From: Salipaludibacillus sp047795645
GTDB lineage: Bacteria > Bacillota > Bacilli > Bacillales > Salisediminibacteriaceae
Direction of reading: 5' to 3'
Length of the DNA stretch: 64,000 nucleotides
Assembly (NCBI RefSeq): GCF_047795645.1
Contig: NZ_CP181045.1
Location: 4,030,001 to 4,094,000 of the forward strand
Shown piece after piece: positions 15,253-23,359 of the stretch (position 1 is its first letter; each line of letters opens with the position of its first letter). Below the pieces are notes generated by a model. The model was not told where the DNA came from, searched no databases, and was given only the letters and a program-made list of their open reading frames with translations. The translations under genes and the position numbers were made by a program.

Positions 15253-16314
15253 ATGGAAAGTAATCGAATTATCGTGATTGGTGGGTATGGGCATGTTGGT
15301 CAAAAAATTTGTCACCATTTGAGCAATATTTATCCGGGAAGTGTGTACGCTGCTGGCAGGAATAAAAATAAGGCTAACAAATTTAGTGAATCAACAAATG
15401 GAAAGGTTAAACCAATCTATATTGATGTGACGGAGGAAATAAAGGATTCGTTTTTTGAAGAGGTCAGACTTATTATCGTTTGTATTGATCAGGATAATAC
15501 GACATTTGCCTCACAGTGTCTGGCAAAAGGAATAGATTATATTGATATTTCTGCTTCATACTCTTATTTATCGAAGGTCGAAGGATTAGAGGAAACGGCT
15601 AAGATTCATGGAGCAAGAGCGTTATTAAGTGTCGGTTTGGACCCTGGATTGACCAACTTGCTAGTGAGCTGGGTGAATGAACAACTTGATACAGTTGAAA
15701 GGATGGATATATTTCTGATGCTAGGAATGGGAGATAAACATGGGAAAGCTGCGATTAGTTGGACGATAGAGAATGCAAAAACGAATTTCACCCGGATGAC
15801 AAGAGGCAAGCAAGTTCTAGAAAAAAGCTTTGAAGATGGAGAGAAAGTGAATTTTGGCAATGAGATCGGATGGAGAAACGTGTATCGATTTAATTTTGCT
15901 GATCAGCATGTTCTTCAGAGAACCCTTGACATACCTGAAGTGTCAACGCGTCTTTGTTTAGATTCCGTACTTGCTACTGAAACGATCCATATGTTAAAGA
16001 AATCAGGATTGCTAAGGATATTACCTCTTAAAGCGTCTGTCGGCTTGCTTGGGAAAATGACATATGGAAAACCGATTTTTATCGCGAAAGTCGAAGGGAG
16101 AGGGCAGAAACAAGGTGAAAACGTTCAAATAGACACGATGATTCAGGGAGAGGAGGAGGCAACTGTGACGGCTTTAGTTACGGGTCTGGTTGCTGAATCA
16201 TTATGTCGGAAGAATTATCCGAGTGGTATCTATCATATCGAAGAATTGTTTGGATGGACATCAATGTACGAACAATTGAATCATTTAGTTAAATGGAAGA
16301 AGGGGGATAAATAA
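15253..16314 (+). CDS. Saccharopine-dehydrogenase-like NAD(P)-dependent reductase
   Basis: A 353-residue protein. The N-terminal Rossmann motif is VIGGYGHVGQKI (residues 8-19), followed by AAGRNKNKA for NADPH phosphate contact, CIDQDNTTFASQCLAKGIDYID and ALLSVGLDPGLTNLL. This is the order seen in the saccharopine/carboxynorspermidine dehydrogenase family, which reductively joins an amine to a keto acid or runs the reverse reaction. AAGGAG precedes the ATG, 13 bases after the methyltransferase gene. Together with that gene it could build an opine- or nicotianamine-like chelator. The product is not known. Confidence 0.8.
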   Translation: MESNRIIVIGGYGHVGQKICHHLSNIYPGSVYAAGRNKNKANKFSESTNGKVKPIYIDVTEEIKDSFFEEVRLIIVCIDQDNTTFASQCLAKGIDYIDISASYSYLSKVEGLEETAKIHGARALLSVGLDPGLTNLLVSWVNEQLDTVERMDIFLMLGMGDKHGKAAISWTIENAKTNFTRMTRGKQVLEKSFEDGEKVNFGNEIGWRNVYRFNFADQHVLQRTLDIPEVSTRLCLDSVLATETIHMLKKSGLLRILPLKASVGLLGKMTYGKPIFIAKVEGRGQKQGENVQIDTMIQGEEEATVTALVTGLVAESLCRKNYPSGIYHIEELFGWTSMYEQLNHLVKWKKGDK

Positions 16315-16321
16315 GGAGATT

Positions 16322-17500
16322 ATGAATAAAAATCTACAACCGCTGAAGGTCAATGAACGATTACTCGAGTTGGATGTGTTAAGAGGGATCGCTTTGTTTG
16401 GGATTCTTGTTGTAAACATGAAGTACTTCGCAACTCCGGTACTCTATTTAGAAATGCTCGGACTGAATTGGTGGGATGATAGTCTAAATCTAACTTTTAA
16501 ACTTCTCGTTCAATTAGTGTTTGAATTTAAATTTATTAGTATGTTTTCTTTTTTATTTGGCGTTGGATTTGCTCTTTTTCTTTCACGTGCAGAGAAGAAA
16601 GGCATTTCAGGTTTTCCACTTATGAAGCGGAGGCTTTTGTTTTTACTTGTTGTCGGTCTAGTTCACCTCTTCTTTATTTGGTATGGCGACATTTTAACAA
16701 TCTATGCTCTGCTGGGATTTCTGCTTTTATTTTTTCTAAAAAAGAAGTTGAAATTAATCATAAGGTGGGCATTTTGTTTTATAATATTTCCTGTTGTTCT
16801 ATACAGTTTGACAATTGTATTTGATTTAGACAATACTTCACAAATATACAATATTGAAGGGATCATGGAACGAGCAGTATATGCTTATACGGAAGGGACA
16901 ATGTTTGACATATTTGTTCAAAGAGTGGTCGATATTGCTGCAATTTATCATGGGCATATTTTTATTATACCTACGGTGTTTGGAATGTTTTTACTAGGTG
17001 TATACGCGTGGAAAAGCGGAATAATTTCGAACGCCAAACAACAGACACATCGAATAAAACAGGTGAGAAATCGAAGTTTACTGATTGGGCTTCCTTTCGT
17101 TGTAGTTTCATCTCTGGCTGGCATTTATGATGGTTCTATGAGTTCTCAATATTTTATTATTCAAAATTTAGGGAATTCTATAAGCGGTCCAGCAATAGCG
17201 ATTTTTTATATGAGTAGTATTTTTTTATTGCTGCAAAAAGATTACTGGCGCAGGATGCTCGCCTTTTTACAACCTATTGGAAGAATGGCCTTTACGAATT
17301 ACTTATTTCAGTCAGTTATATGTACGATGATTTTTTATAGCTATGGATTGGGGCAATTTGGAAACGTTGGTTATGCTAGAGGTTTTCTACTAGCTATGAT
17401 CATTTTTTTCTTTCAAGTCATTTTTAGTTATTACTATTTAAAAAGTTTTAAAATGGGACCAGTAGAGTTTCTCTGGCGGAAGTATACGTATAAAAAATGA
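16322..17500 (+). CDS. DUF418 (YeiB-like) polytopic membrane protein
   Basis: A 392-residue protein with eight to ten helices. LDVLRGIALFGILVVNM near residues 18-34 is the family signature at the N-terminus, FSFLFGVGFALFL follows, and the C-terminal DUF418 region contains PIGRMAFTNYLFQS. AAGGAG precedes the ATG, seven bases after the reductase stop, so it is the last gene of the operon. The biochemical role of DUF418 proteins is unknown. As an acyltransferase-3-like membrane protein it might modify or export the operon product; this is inference only. Confidence 0.85.
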   Translation: MNKNLQPLKVNERLLELDVLRGIALFGILVVNMKYFATPVLYLEMLGLNWWDDSLNLTFKLLVQLVFEFKFISMFSFLFGVGFALFLSRAEKKGISGFPLMKRRLLFLLVVGLVHLFFIWYGDILTIYALLGFLLLFFLKKKLKLIIRWAFCFIIFPVVLYSLTIVFDLDNTSQIYNIEGIMERAVYAYTEGTMFDIFVQRVVDIAAIYHGHIFIIPTVFGMFLLGVYAWKSGIISNAKQQTHRIKQVRNRSLLIGLPFVVVSSLAGIYDGSMSSQYFIIQNLGNSISGPAIAIFYMSSIFLLLQKDYWRRMLAFLQPIGRMAFTNYLFQSVICTMIFYSYGLGQFGNVGYARGFLLAMIIFFFQVIFSYYYLKSFKMGPVEFLWRKYTYKK

Positions 17501-17551
17501 GGCAGAAGATGCCGTGGAAGATCGTTTACCTGTTCGTACTTAACGTTTGGA

Positions 17552-17587
17552 AACTAGACTGAGTTTTTTGTTGAGCTCAGTCTAGTT
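17552..17587. terminator. Bidirectional terminator ending the Fur operon
   Basis: A 12-bp perfect stem AACTAGACTGAG/CTCAGTCTAGTT with a T-rich loop lies between the convergent DUF418 gene and the M42 peptidase gene. Confidence 0.75.
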
Positions 17588-17596
17588 CTGTATTAA

Positions 17597-18673
17597 TTAT
17601 GATAATCCAGTTAACCCCTCGACGGTTGAACGATCAAGCTTTTTGATAACGTTACACAACAGATCAATTGCATGTTCCAGATCATCATAATGAACAACGG
17701 ATACATGACTATGGATATATCTAGAAGGCACACTGACAACCATCGTTGGTATACCGATATTGGATATATGAAATTTACCTGCATCCGTTCCGCCGCCCAT
17801 CATGATATCGACTTGATATGGGGTGTTGTTTTCTTTTGCTGTTTCCACAACAAAATCACGTAGTTTTCGGTGTGGAATCATCGAGCGATCCATAAAAGAT
17901 AAGATTGGGCCTTTTCCAAGCTCCAAGCTTGTATCTTCTTGATTCATTCCGGGGATATCGCCAGCAACCCCAACATCTGTTGCAAAGGCAATCGCTGGTT
18001 GTATCATTTTCGCCAAAGTCTCGGCACCTCGTAAACCAACCTCTTCTTGCACGGTTGCACCAGAGTATAGCGAATTGGGTAATGATTCGCCTTTTAAACG
18101 TTCTAATACTTTAAGAGCAATGTAACAACCAGCACGATTATCCCAGGTTCGGCTTAACAGCATTTTTTCATTTGCAAGAGGTTCGAATGGACAAATCGTT
18201 GCAATGGCATCGCCTACAGCTACTCCGAAAGATTCTACTTCCTCTCGGGAGCTCGCTCCAATATCGATAAACATTTTCTCAATGTCTAGCACTTTTTTTC
18301 GTTCCTCCCCGGAAAGTACGTGAGGAGGCTTTGAACCAACAATACCTGTTAAGTCTTTGTTCTTGGTGAGTATCTTCACTCTTTGTGAGAGGAGAACATG
18401 CCCCCACCACCCTCCTAATGGTTTAAAACGTAAAAAGCCATTTTTAGTAATTGAACTTACAATGAACCCAACTTCATCCATATGCCCAGCAAGCAAGACT
18501 TTAGGTTCCTCATTACCGATTTTGCCGACAATACTTCCTAAGTTATCAGAATAAATTTCCTCCGTATGAGTCACAATCTCTTTTTTCATTAAATTGTAAA
18601 CTCGATCTTCAAATCCCGGTAATCCCTCTGTTTCCGTTAAGTCTTTCATTAATTGATAGTTCGCTTTATCCAT
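17597..18673 (-). CDS. M42 family aminopeptidase
   Basis: A 358-residue cytosolic metallopeptidase of the M42 (glutamyl aminopeptidase/deblocking) family. The expected dinuclear metal site is present: AGHMDEVGF near residue 62, WDNRAG near 178, the catalytic QEEVGLRGA near 210, TDVG near 233 and SRYIHSHVSV near 318. These enzymes form large tetrahedral oligomers that trim short peptides. GGAGG precedes the ATG. The gene lies 60 bases downstream of spoVAF on the same strand and is probably co-transcribed with it, which could mean use during sporulation or germination. Confidence 0.92.
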   Translation of the reverse strand: MDKANYQLMKDLTETEGLPGFEDRVYNLMKKEIVTHTEEIYSDNLGSIVGKIGNEEPKVLLAGHMDEVGFIVSSITKNGFLRFKPLGGWWGHVLLSQRVKILTKNKDLTGIVGSKPPHVLSGEERKKVLDIEKMFIDIGASSREEVESFGVAVGDAIATICPFEPLANEKMLLSRTWDNRAGCYIALKVLERLKGESLPNSLYSGATVQEEVGLRGAETLAKMIQPAIAFATDVGVAGDIPGMNQEDTSLELGKGPILSFMDRSMIPHRKLRDFVVETAKENNTPYQVDIMMGGGTDAGKFHISNIGIPTMVVSVPSRYIHSHVSVVHYDDLEHAIDLLCNVIKKLDRSTVEGLTGLS

Positions 18674-18733
18674 GTTGTTCCTCCGTATCTTTATCTATTT
18701 TTTACAAATCGAAAACGCAGATGCAATCACAAA

Positions 18734-20203
18734 CTATTTTTGGCTTATTTTGTCTTTCGTATGCAAGAAACTCGGTCGGCTCTTATCAAGTGGCATGGGG
18801 GACCGCACCAAAACATGATAAAATTCTTTTGGATTAAAAGGAATCAGAGGCCACATATATGGTGTATTTAATGATTTTGATTTGACCAATAAAATAAACC
18901 AAAGGCTGACAGCTATGACAAAGCCATATAATCCAAGTGACGCGGCTGCGATAAGAAAGATGACCCGAAAAAATCGGTTTGCAAGATTTAGTTCATAACT
19001 TGGAGTAGCGTAGCCACCTATGACAGCCGCTGCAGTGTATAAAATAACCTCACGAGTAAATATTCCTACTTCTACAGCTACTTCTCCAACTAAAACGGCT
19101 GCTACTAAACCAAGTGCTGTCGCTAAGGCATTTGGAGTGTGTATCGCCGCCATTCGTAGCATTTCTACACCTAGTTCAGCGACAATAAATTGCCAGAATA
19201 AAGGGAGGGTACCTGCCTCTTTGACTCCAATAAAATCAAAATTTTCTGGGACTAATTCTGGAGTTGTAGCTAATATATACCAAAAAGGTAAAATGAATAA
19301 AGCTGCAAGAACAGCAGCGTAGCGAATCCATCTTAACGTTGCGCCAATAATCGGTTTTTGGCGGTACTCTTCAGCGTGTTGCAAATGATGCCAAAAGGTA
19401 ACTGGGCAAATCATTACACTTGGAGAACCGTCGACAATGATGAGGACGTGGCCTTCCATCAAGTGGACACTACCAGTGTCAGCCCTCTCTGTGTATCGAA
19501 CGAAAGGGTATGGATTAATATTCTTACCAAAAATAAATTCTTCTAGTGTTTTTTCCCCCATTGATAAACCATCAATGTTTATTTTATCTATCTCATTTTT
19601 GAGTTTTTGAATTATTTTTGCATCGGCAATACTGTCAATATAGGAGATGACGATGTCCATTTTGGAACGCTGGCCTACCTGTATATAATCCATGACGAGT
19701 GATCTGTCTCTCACTCGTCGTCTAATAAGCGCAGCATTAAAAACCATCGTTTCGACAAATCCTTCCCTTGGGCCACGGACAACACGTTCCAAGTCAGGTT
19801 CTTCTGGTTGCCTAGCTGGGTATTCGCGACTGTCGACTAAAATTGCTTTAGTAGCACCTTCGACAATAAAAGCAGCTTGTCCAGCGAGTACTTGACCTAT
19901 TACTTCTTCTAAATCTTCAGAAGTTTCGGTTTCTTGATGCGGGATAATACCTTGGGTCAAGATATCTATCGGATTCCGGCGGAGAGCGTCAGGTTCTAAG
20001 CTTTTAATTTTTTTTAGTACTTCAATTGTAGCGACATCACTTGCAAAACCATCGACATAAAACATTCCTATTTTACGTCCGCCAGCGTCAATTTTGTGAT
20101 GAATGACGTCGAAATTTTCTTCGACTCGTAATTCTTTTAACATATAGTCAATGTTTTTATTAAAGTTCTTTGCTAACGGAACCTGCGTTCCAAATTTGCC
20201 CAT
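18734..20203 (-). CDS. spoVAF: Spore germination protein SpoVAF (GerA family)
   Basis: A 489-residue GerA-family protein. A soluble N-terminal half contains REYPARQPEEPDLERVVRGP and is followed by a membrane half with about five helices. The segments YPFVRYTERAD, VDGSPSVMICPVTFWHH, MAAIHTPNAL and, at the end, PLIPFNPKEFYHVLVR match SpoVAF as I remember it better than GerAA-type receptors. SpoVAF sits in the inner spore membrane and amplifies germinant-driven ion release. AAAGGAG precedes the ATG. It is usually part of the spoVA operon; here it stands apart with an M42 peptidase gene. Confidence 0.88.
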   Translation of the reverse strand: MGKFGTQVPLAKNFNKNIDYMLKELRVEENFDVIHHKIDAGGRKIGMFYVDGFASDVATIEVLKKIKSLEPDALRRNPIDILTQGIIPHQETETSEDLEEVIGQVLAGQAAFIVEGATKAILVDSREYPARQPEEPDLERVVRGPREGFVETMVFNAALIRRRVRDRSLVMDYIQVGQRSKMDIVISYIDSIADAKIIQKLKNEIDKINIDGLSMGEKTLEEFIFGKNINPYPFVRYTERADTGSVHLMEGHVLIIVDGSPSVMICPVTFWHHLQHAEEYRQKPIIGATLRWIRYAAVLAALFILPFWYILATTPELVPENFDFIGVKEAGTLPLFWQFIVAELGVEMLRMAAIHTPNALATALGLVAAVLVGEVAVEVGIFTREVILYTAAAVIGGYATPSYELNLANRFFRVIFLIAAASLGLYGFVIAVSLWFILLVKSKSLNTPYMWPLIPFNPKEFYHVLVRSPMPLDKSRPSFLHTKDKISQK

Positions 20204-20320
20204 GGTATGACTCCTTTCAATATGAACGTATCATTAGCATGTGCAAAGGAGTTTCATTTAAGCAATGAAATGGAAAGATTGTACGATATGCTATTAAATA
20301 ATATGAATATCAATAAATTA

Positions 20321-20404
20321 GGGAGTACTGAATAACTCAGATCTTTGCAAGGATGGTACTGTTATTATCATGGTATGACTCGTTTAATGCGGGTAGAGAG
20401 TTGA
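20321..20404. repeat. Dispersed ~85-bp element, copy A
   Basis: From GGGAGTACTGAATAACT to GGGTAGAGAGTT this segment aligns with 29689-29770: TACTGAATAACT, TCTTT-CAAG, GGTACTGTTATT and TAGAGAGTT are shared in the same order and spacing. It lies in the 350-base spacer upstream of spoVAF and of the 20556 gene. Apart from the promoters that must be present, I see no other feature in that spacer. Confidence 0.7.
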
Positions 20405-20555
20405 GGATCTCACTTCGATAGTTATAATTTAAATATTTTGGAACTTTTTAGGCTTTAATCCGTATAGTTAGAATGGTATTAAATGAAGCGTATTTATCAC
20501 TATGATTTGCAAGGTTGTCGATAGTATATTAATTTTTTGAGGGTGGGGATTTTAT

Positions 20556-21041
20556 ATGAGCTTTTTAGACAAATTGTTTAATAGAAAGCATGAGAGTAAG
20601 CAAATACGTGATAACTATGATTATAAGGCTGACTTTCTTAAACTTGTTGAAGAGGTTGGACCAGAACCGAAGGAAGATTTTGTGAAAATCTTTCTAGCTG
20701 CGATTGAAGAGGAAGAAAAACATCGAACGACAGATGAGATGCTCCAATGGTTTCAAAAATTGGAGGAAGAAAATAGACTACCATCAAGTATGGCACAAGA
20801 AGAATTCCTCATGCTATTTTATAAAAGAGACCCTGATTTAATTAAAAGATATAGCAGTTTGCATTTTGAAGTGCAGGTAATTCATTATGATGAGCGGCAG
20901 GAGCACATAGCGACTCTTGGAAAGAACACTTCAGGAATGTCTGAAGAAGCACAGCTTACCTACTTTGCCTTGCTAGGTGAGAGTTTAAATATCATTTCCC
21001 AAATGGAAGCAACTAGCCCAAAGTATAAAATGAATAAGTAA
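20556..21041 (+). CDS. Hypothetical cytosolic protein
   Basis: A 161-residue hydrophilic, mostly helical protein rich in Glu and Lys (EEVGPEPKEDF, EEEEKHRTTDEM), with no signal peptide or membrane segment. I do not recognise it. GAGGGTGGGG lies well placed before the ATG. It stands alone between the spoVAF spacer and the SIMPL gene, 110 bases before the latter. Confidence 0.65.
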   Translation: MSFLDKLFNRKHESKQIRDNYDYKADFLKLVEEVGPEPKEDFVKIFLAAIEEEEKHRTTDEMLQWFQKLEEENRLPSSMAQEEFLMLFYKRDPDLIKRYSSLHFEVQVIHYDERQEHIATLGKNTSGMSEEAQLTYFALLGESLNIISQMEATSPKYKMNK

Positions 21042-21151
21042 TTTAAGAATATGATGATATTTATTCTCCTAATTTTCTTCTTTATAGATTAAAGCGAAAT
21101 TATTAGTGTCGTTTCGCATATGCATTAGAGAAGTGCGTTAGGAGAGGTGGA

Positions 21152-21808
21152 ATGAAGATGTACAATCCGAATGTAACTCAAAACAGACAAAGTCTTTCGC
21201 GAGTGATGATTGTTCAAGGCAGTAGTAGCCTTTTTGTTGAACCAGACACCGCCAGTATCCAAGTAGAGATTGTGACTGAAAACAAGCAGCTTAGTCAGGC
21301 ATATCAAGAGAATTCGTATAAGATGAATGAAGTGGTTCAGGCATTGTTGCAAGCGGGAATAACAAGAGAAAATATGCAAACAACTGCCTATACAATTCGT
21401 CCGGTTTACGATTATGTTGACGGGATACAAATCTTTAGAACGTACCAAGTGTCGACTTCGATGGAAATTACAATTAAAGATATTTATGAAGCAAGCAGAG
21501 TCATTGAAGTTGCGGTTGATAGTGGAGTGACGCATGTATCAAACATTCAATTTAGGCTCGAAAATCATGAAGGGTATTATCAACAGGCACTGAGTAATGC
21601 ATTGAGAAATGCAGAAGCAAAAGCAGAGGAAATTGCAGAAACATTGAATGTTCGTTTTGATTCTATTCCAAAGAAAATTATCGAAGAAAAAAGAGAAGGT
21701 CCACAACTATTTAGAGCGTTTGCTGCGACAGATGCAAGTGTCCAAGCTGCGATTCAACCGGGAAAAACAGAAATTAGAGCTGGAGTCGAAGTTGAATATC
21801 GGTATTAA
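21152..21808 (+). CDS. SIMPL domain (DUF541) protein without membrane anchor
   Basis: A 218-residue protein made almost entirely of a SIMPL/DUF541 domain: VMIVQGSSSLFVEPDTASIQ near the start, an alternating helical region around LLQAGITRENMQTTAYTI, then ALSNALRNAEAKAEEIAE. Most relatives are exported or anchored, but this one starts directly with the domain and shows no signal peptide. GGAGAGGTGG lies before two closely spaced ATGs (21152 and 21158). The function of the family is poorly defined. A second, anchored paralogue lies at 56.5 kb. Confidence 0.8.
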   Translation: MKMYNPNVTQNRQSLSRVMIVQGSSSLFVEPDTASIQVEIVTENKQLSQAYQENSYKMNEVVQALLQAGITRENMQTTAYTIRPVYDYVDGIQIFRTYQVSTSMEITIKDIYEASRVIEVAVDSGVTHVSNIQFRLENHEGYYQQALSNALRNAEAKAEEIAETLNVRFDSIPKKIIEEKREGPQLFRAFAATDASVQAAIQPGKTEIRAGVEVEYRY

Positions 21809-22060
21809 ATAGATGATTGGTAGTTGTTTTTTCCTAACTTCTTTCAGTTGCTAGAGTTATCACGATGCACCCTCAAACAGTCCTCAAAGTGGACAGAAGG
21901 GATGTTGATATTTCTTAGGTTTTAGTTTTACTGTTAAAGTGAATAGAACCACTATAGGAAGTTGTAACAGGAAAGTTCCTCAGATATTATAAAATCTAAA
22001 AATGAAACACTTCCTTGTTTAAGAAGTTGATCACAACTAGATGAGGAGTAGTGTAATGAT

Positions 22061-22162
22061 ATGTGGAAATGGTTGATTGCGGTTGTATTATTGGTGTTAT
22101 TTTCTCTCCTCGCAATTAGTACTTATCAAGCAACAATTGAGATATTAAGAAATTTGATTTAG
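22061..22162 (+). CDS. Possible 33-residue single-pass membrane peptide
   Basis: ATG at 22061 opens 33 codons encoding a hydrophobic helix (LIAVVLLVLFSLLAI) with aromatic N-terminus and a charged tail, directly before a strong terminator. GAGGAG is 12 bases upstream, which is long. The composition is like the small membrane proteins common in Bacillus. Apart from this and the terminator, the region 21809-22286 shows nothing. Confidence 0.4.
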   Translation: MWKWLIAVVLLVLFSLLAISTYQATIEILRNLI

Positions 22163-22211
22163 TTTAAGAAAGAATGGTAAGTGAAACGGGTAACGAAATT
22201 ATATGATACTA

Positions 22212-22250
22212 GGCTGGAGTTATTAGAATTTAATAACTCCAGCCTTTTTG
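22212..22250 (+). terminator. Strong terminator
   Basis: A 14-bp stem GGCTGGAGTTATTA/TAATAACTCCAGCC is followed by TTTTT. Its position after the 33-codon frame, far from the SIMPL stop at 21808, supports a separate short transcript there. Confidence 0.85.
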
Positions 22251-22286
22251 TGATTCTATCACAAAATCACGATTGCTTTTTCTTTA

Positions 22287-22793
22287 TTAAACAGGACTGA
22301 CGAAAAACATTCCGATGACTAACACTCCAAGGGACCAACCGAAAGCAAGGTGAGTAGTTTTTCTTCCCAAGTCGTTGTCTAATTGATAGTTTCGCACGAT
22401 AGATAACACCAATACAAAATAAAGTAGTAAAAAGTAAACAACAAAAAGGTATATCAGAAAACGCCACTGTTGTACCCACTCAAACAAAGGTCCTAAAGTT
22501 CCGGTAAATAAGATGGCGATAGTCGATAAGACACCAATAACCATGATTAGTATAGGGACGTTTTTCCAAAATGAGTGATGGAAAAAAGTATTTGTTTTTA
22601 AAGTTTGAAATAAAAACATCAGATAAAAACAACCTAAGATACCTGTAATAAATAAAAAGATAGATAAACGAGAATTGATGGGTGTTCCTGCTGCGACAGT
22701 GGTAGTGCCTGATTGGTTTTCAACAAATGCAAGTATTCCTATTAATAGTGAAGCAGTTAGAAATTGAAAAATTGTCCAGCGTGAAATAAGCAT
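22287..22793 (-). CDS. Hypothetical five-helix membrane protein
   Basis: A 168-residue protein with about five hydrophobic helices, beginning MLISRWTIFQF. I do not recognise it. The ATG at 22793 is chosen because GGAGG sits seven bases upstream; an in-frame ATG 33 bases earlier has no site. A Fur-like sequence overlaps the region just upstream (22811-22825), hinting at iron control. It is divergent from the PadR-DUF2812 operon. Confidence 0.6.
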   Translation of the reverse strand: MLISRWTIFQFLTASLLIGILAFVENQSGTTTVAAGTPINSRLSIFLFITGILGCFYLMFLFQTLKTNTFFHHSFWKNVPILIMVIGVLSTIAILFTGTLGPLFEWVQQWRFLIYLFVVYFLLLYFVLVLSIVRNYQLDNDLGRKTTHLAFGWSLGVLVIGMFFVSPV

Positions 22794-22810
22794 GTTCGCC
22801 TCCGAGAATA

Positions 22811-22825
22811 TGTAATTGATTATCA
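22811..22825 (-). promoter_or_regulatory. Imperfect Fur-like box
   Basis: TGTAATTGATTATCA agrees with TGATAAT-N-ATTATCA at 11 of 14 defined positions, with the right half perfect. It lies about 18 bases upstream of the minus-strand membrane protein start. It is much weaker than the site at 12109. Confidence 0.35.
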
Positions 22826-22942
22826 TTTAGTTATTATTTCATACGTTTTACTCGATTAAAGGTTACATTTAGTGTCATCGTAACAGAAGGAAGAATATTT
22901 AAATAAAAATCACTTTAACTGTTGAATAATATGTCACGATGC

Positions 22943-22968
22943 GATATGGTCATATCATGATATAGTCA
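22943..22968. promoter_or_regulatory. Palindromic operator, probably for the PadR regulator
   Basis: GATATG-GT-CATATC (22943-22956) overlaps TATCATGATA (22953-22962), and GATAT-GTCA recurs directly at 22943 and 22959. ATGT and ACAT half-sites lie outside (22931 and 22976). The cluster sits 45-70 bases before the PadR gene, where autoregulation is usual. Confidence 0.45.
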
Positions 22969-23014
22969 CAGTGCAACATATTGAAATGCATATAGAAGAA
23001 CCGAGGTGATCGCA

Positions 23015-23359
23015 GTGGATCTTGAAAAAGTCTTAAAAGTATACATTCCTATGACAGAAACTGCTTTTTATATTCTATTATCGTTAACGGAACCTCGTCA
23101 TGGATACGGGATTGTTAAACACGTTGACAAAATTACTGGCGGTCGGATTCGTTTAGGTTCAGGGACGGTCTACGGTACTTTGGGAAAGATGCAGAAACAA
23201 GACATTATCACGGTTTACTCAGATGAAAAAAGAAAAACGATTTATGAAATTACCGATATTGGAAAAAAGTTAATGAAGGTTGAAATTAACAGACTGAAAG
23301 AGTTGCATAAAAATGCGCTGAAATTTGAGGGGAGTTTTTATGATAAAAAAAGTCTTTAG
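23015..23359 (+). CDS. PadR-family transcriptional regulator
   Basis: A 114-residue winged-helix protein with TETAFYILLSLTEPRHGYGIVKHVDKIT, then GSGTVYGTLGKMQKQDII and the wing YSDEKRKTIYEITDIGKKLM, the standard PadR pattern. The GTG at 23015 is used because GAGGTG lies six bases upstream; the frame's earlier GTG overlaps that site. The gene overlaps the following DUF2812 gene by 20 bases. PadR-DUF2812 pairs are common in Firmicutes, with the regulator controlling the membrane protein. Confidence 0.9.
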   Translation: MDLEKVLKVYIPMTETAFYILLSLTEPRHGYGIVKHVDKITGGRIRLGSGTVYGTLGKMQKQDIITVYSDEKRKTIYEITDIGKKLMKVEINRLKELHKNALKFEGSFYDKKSL

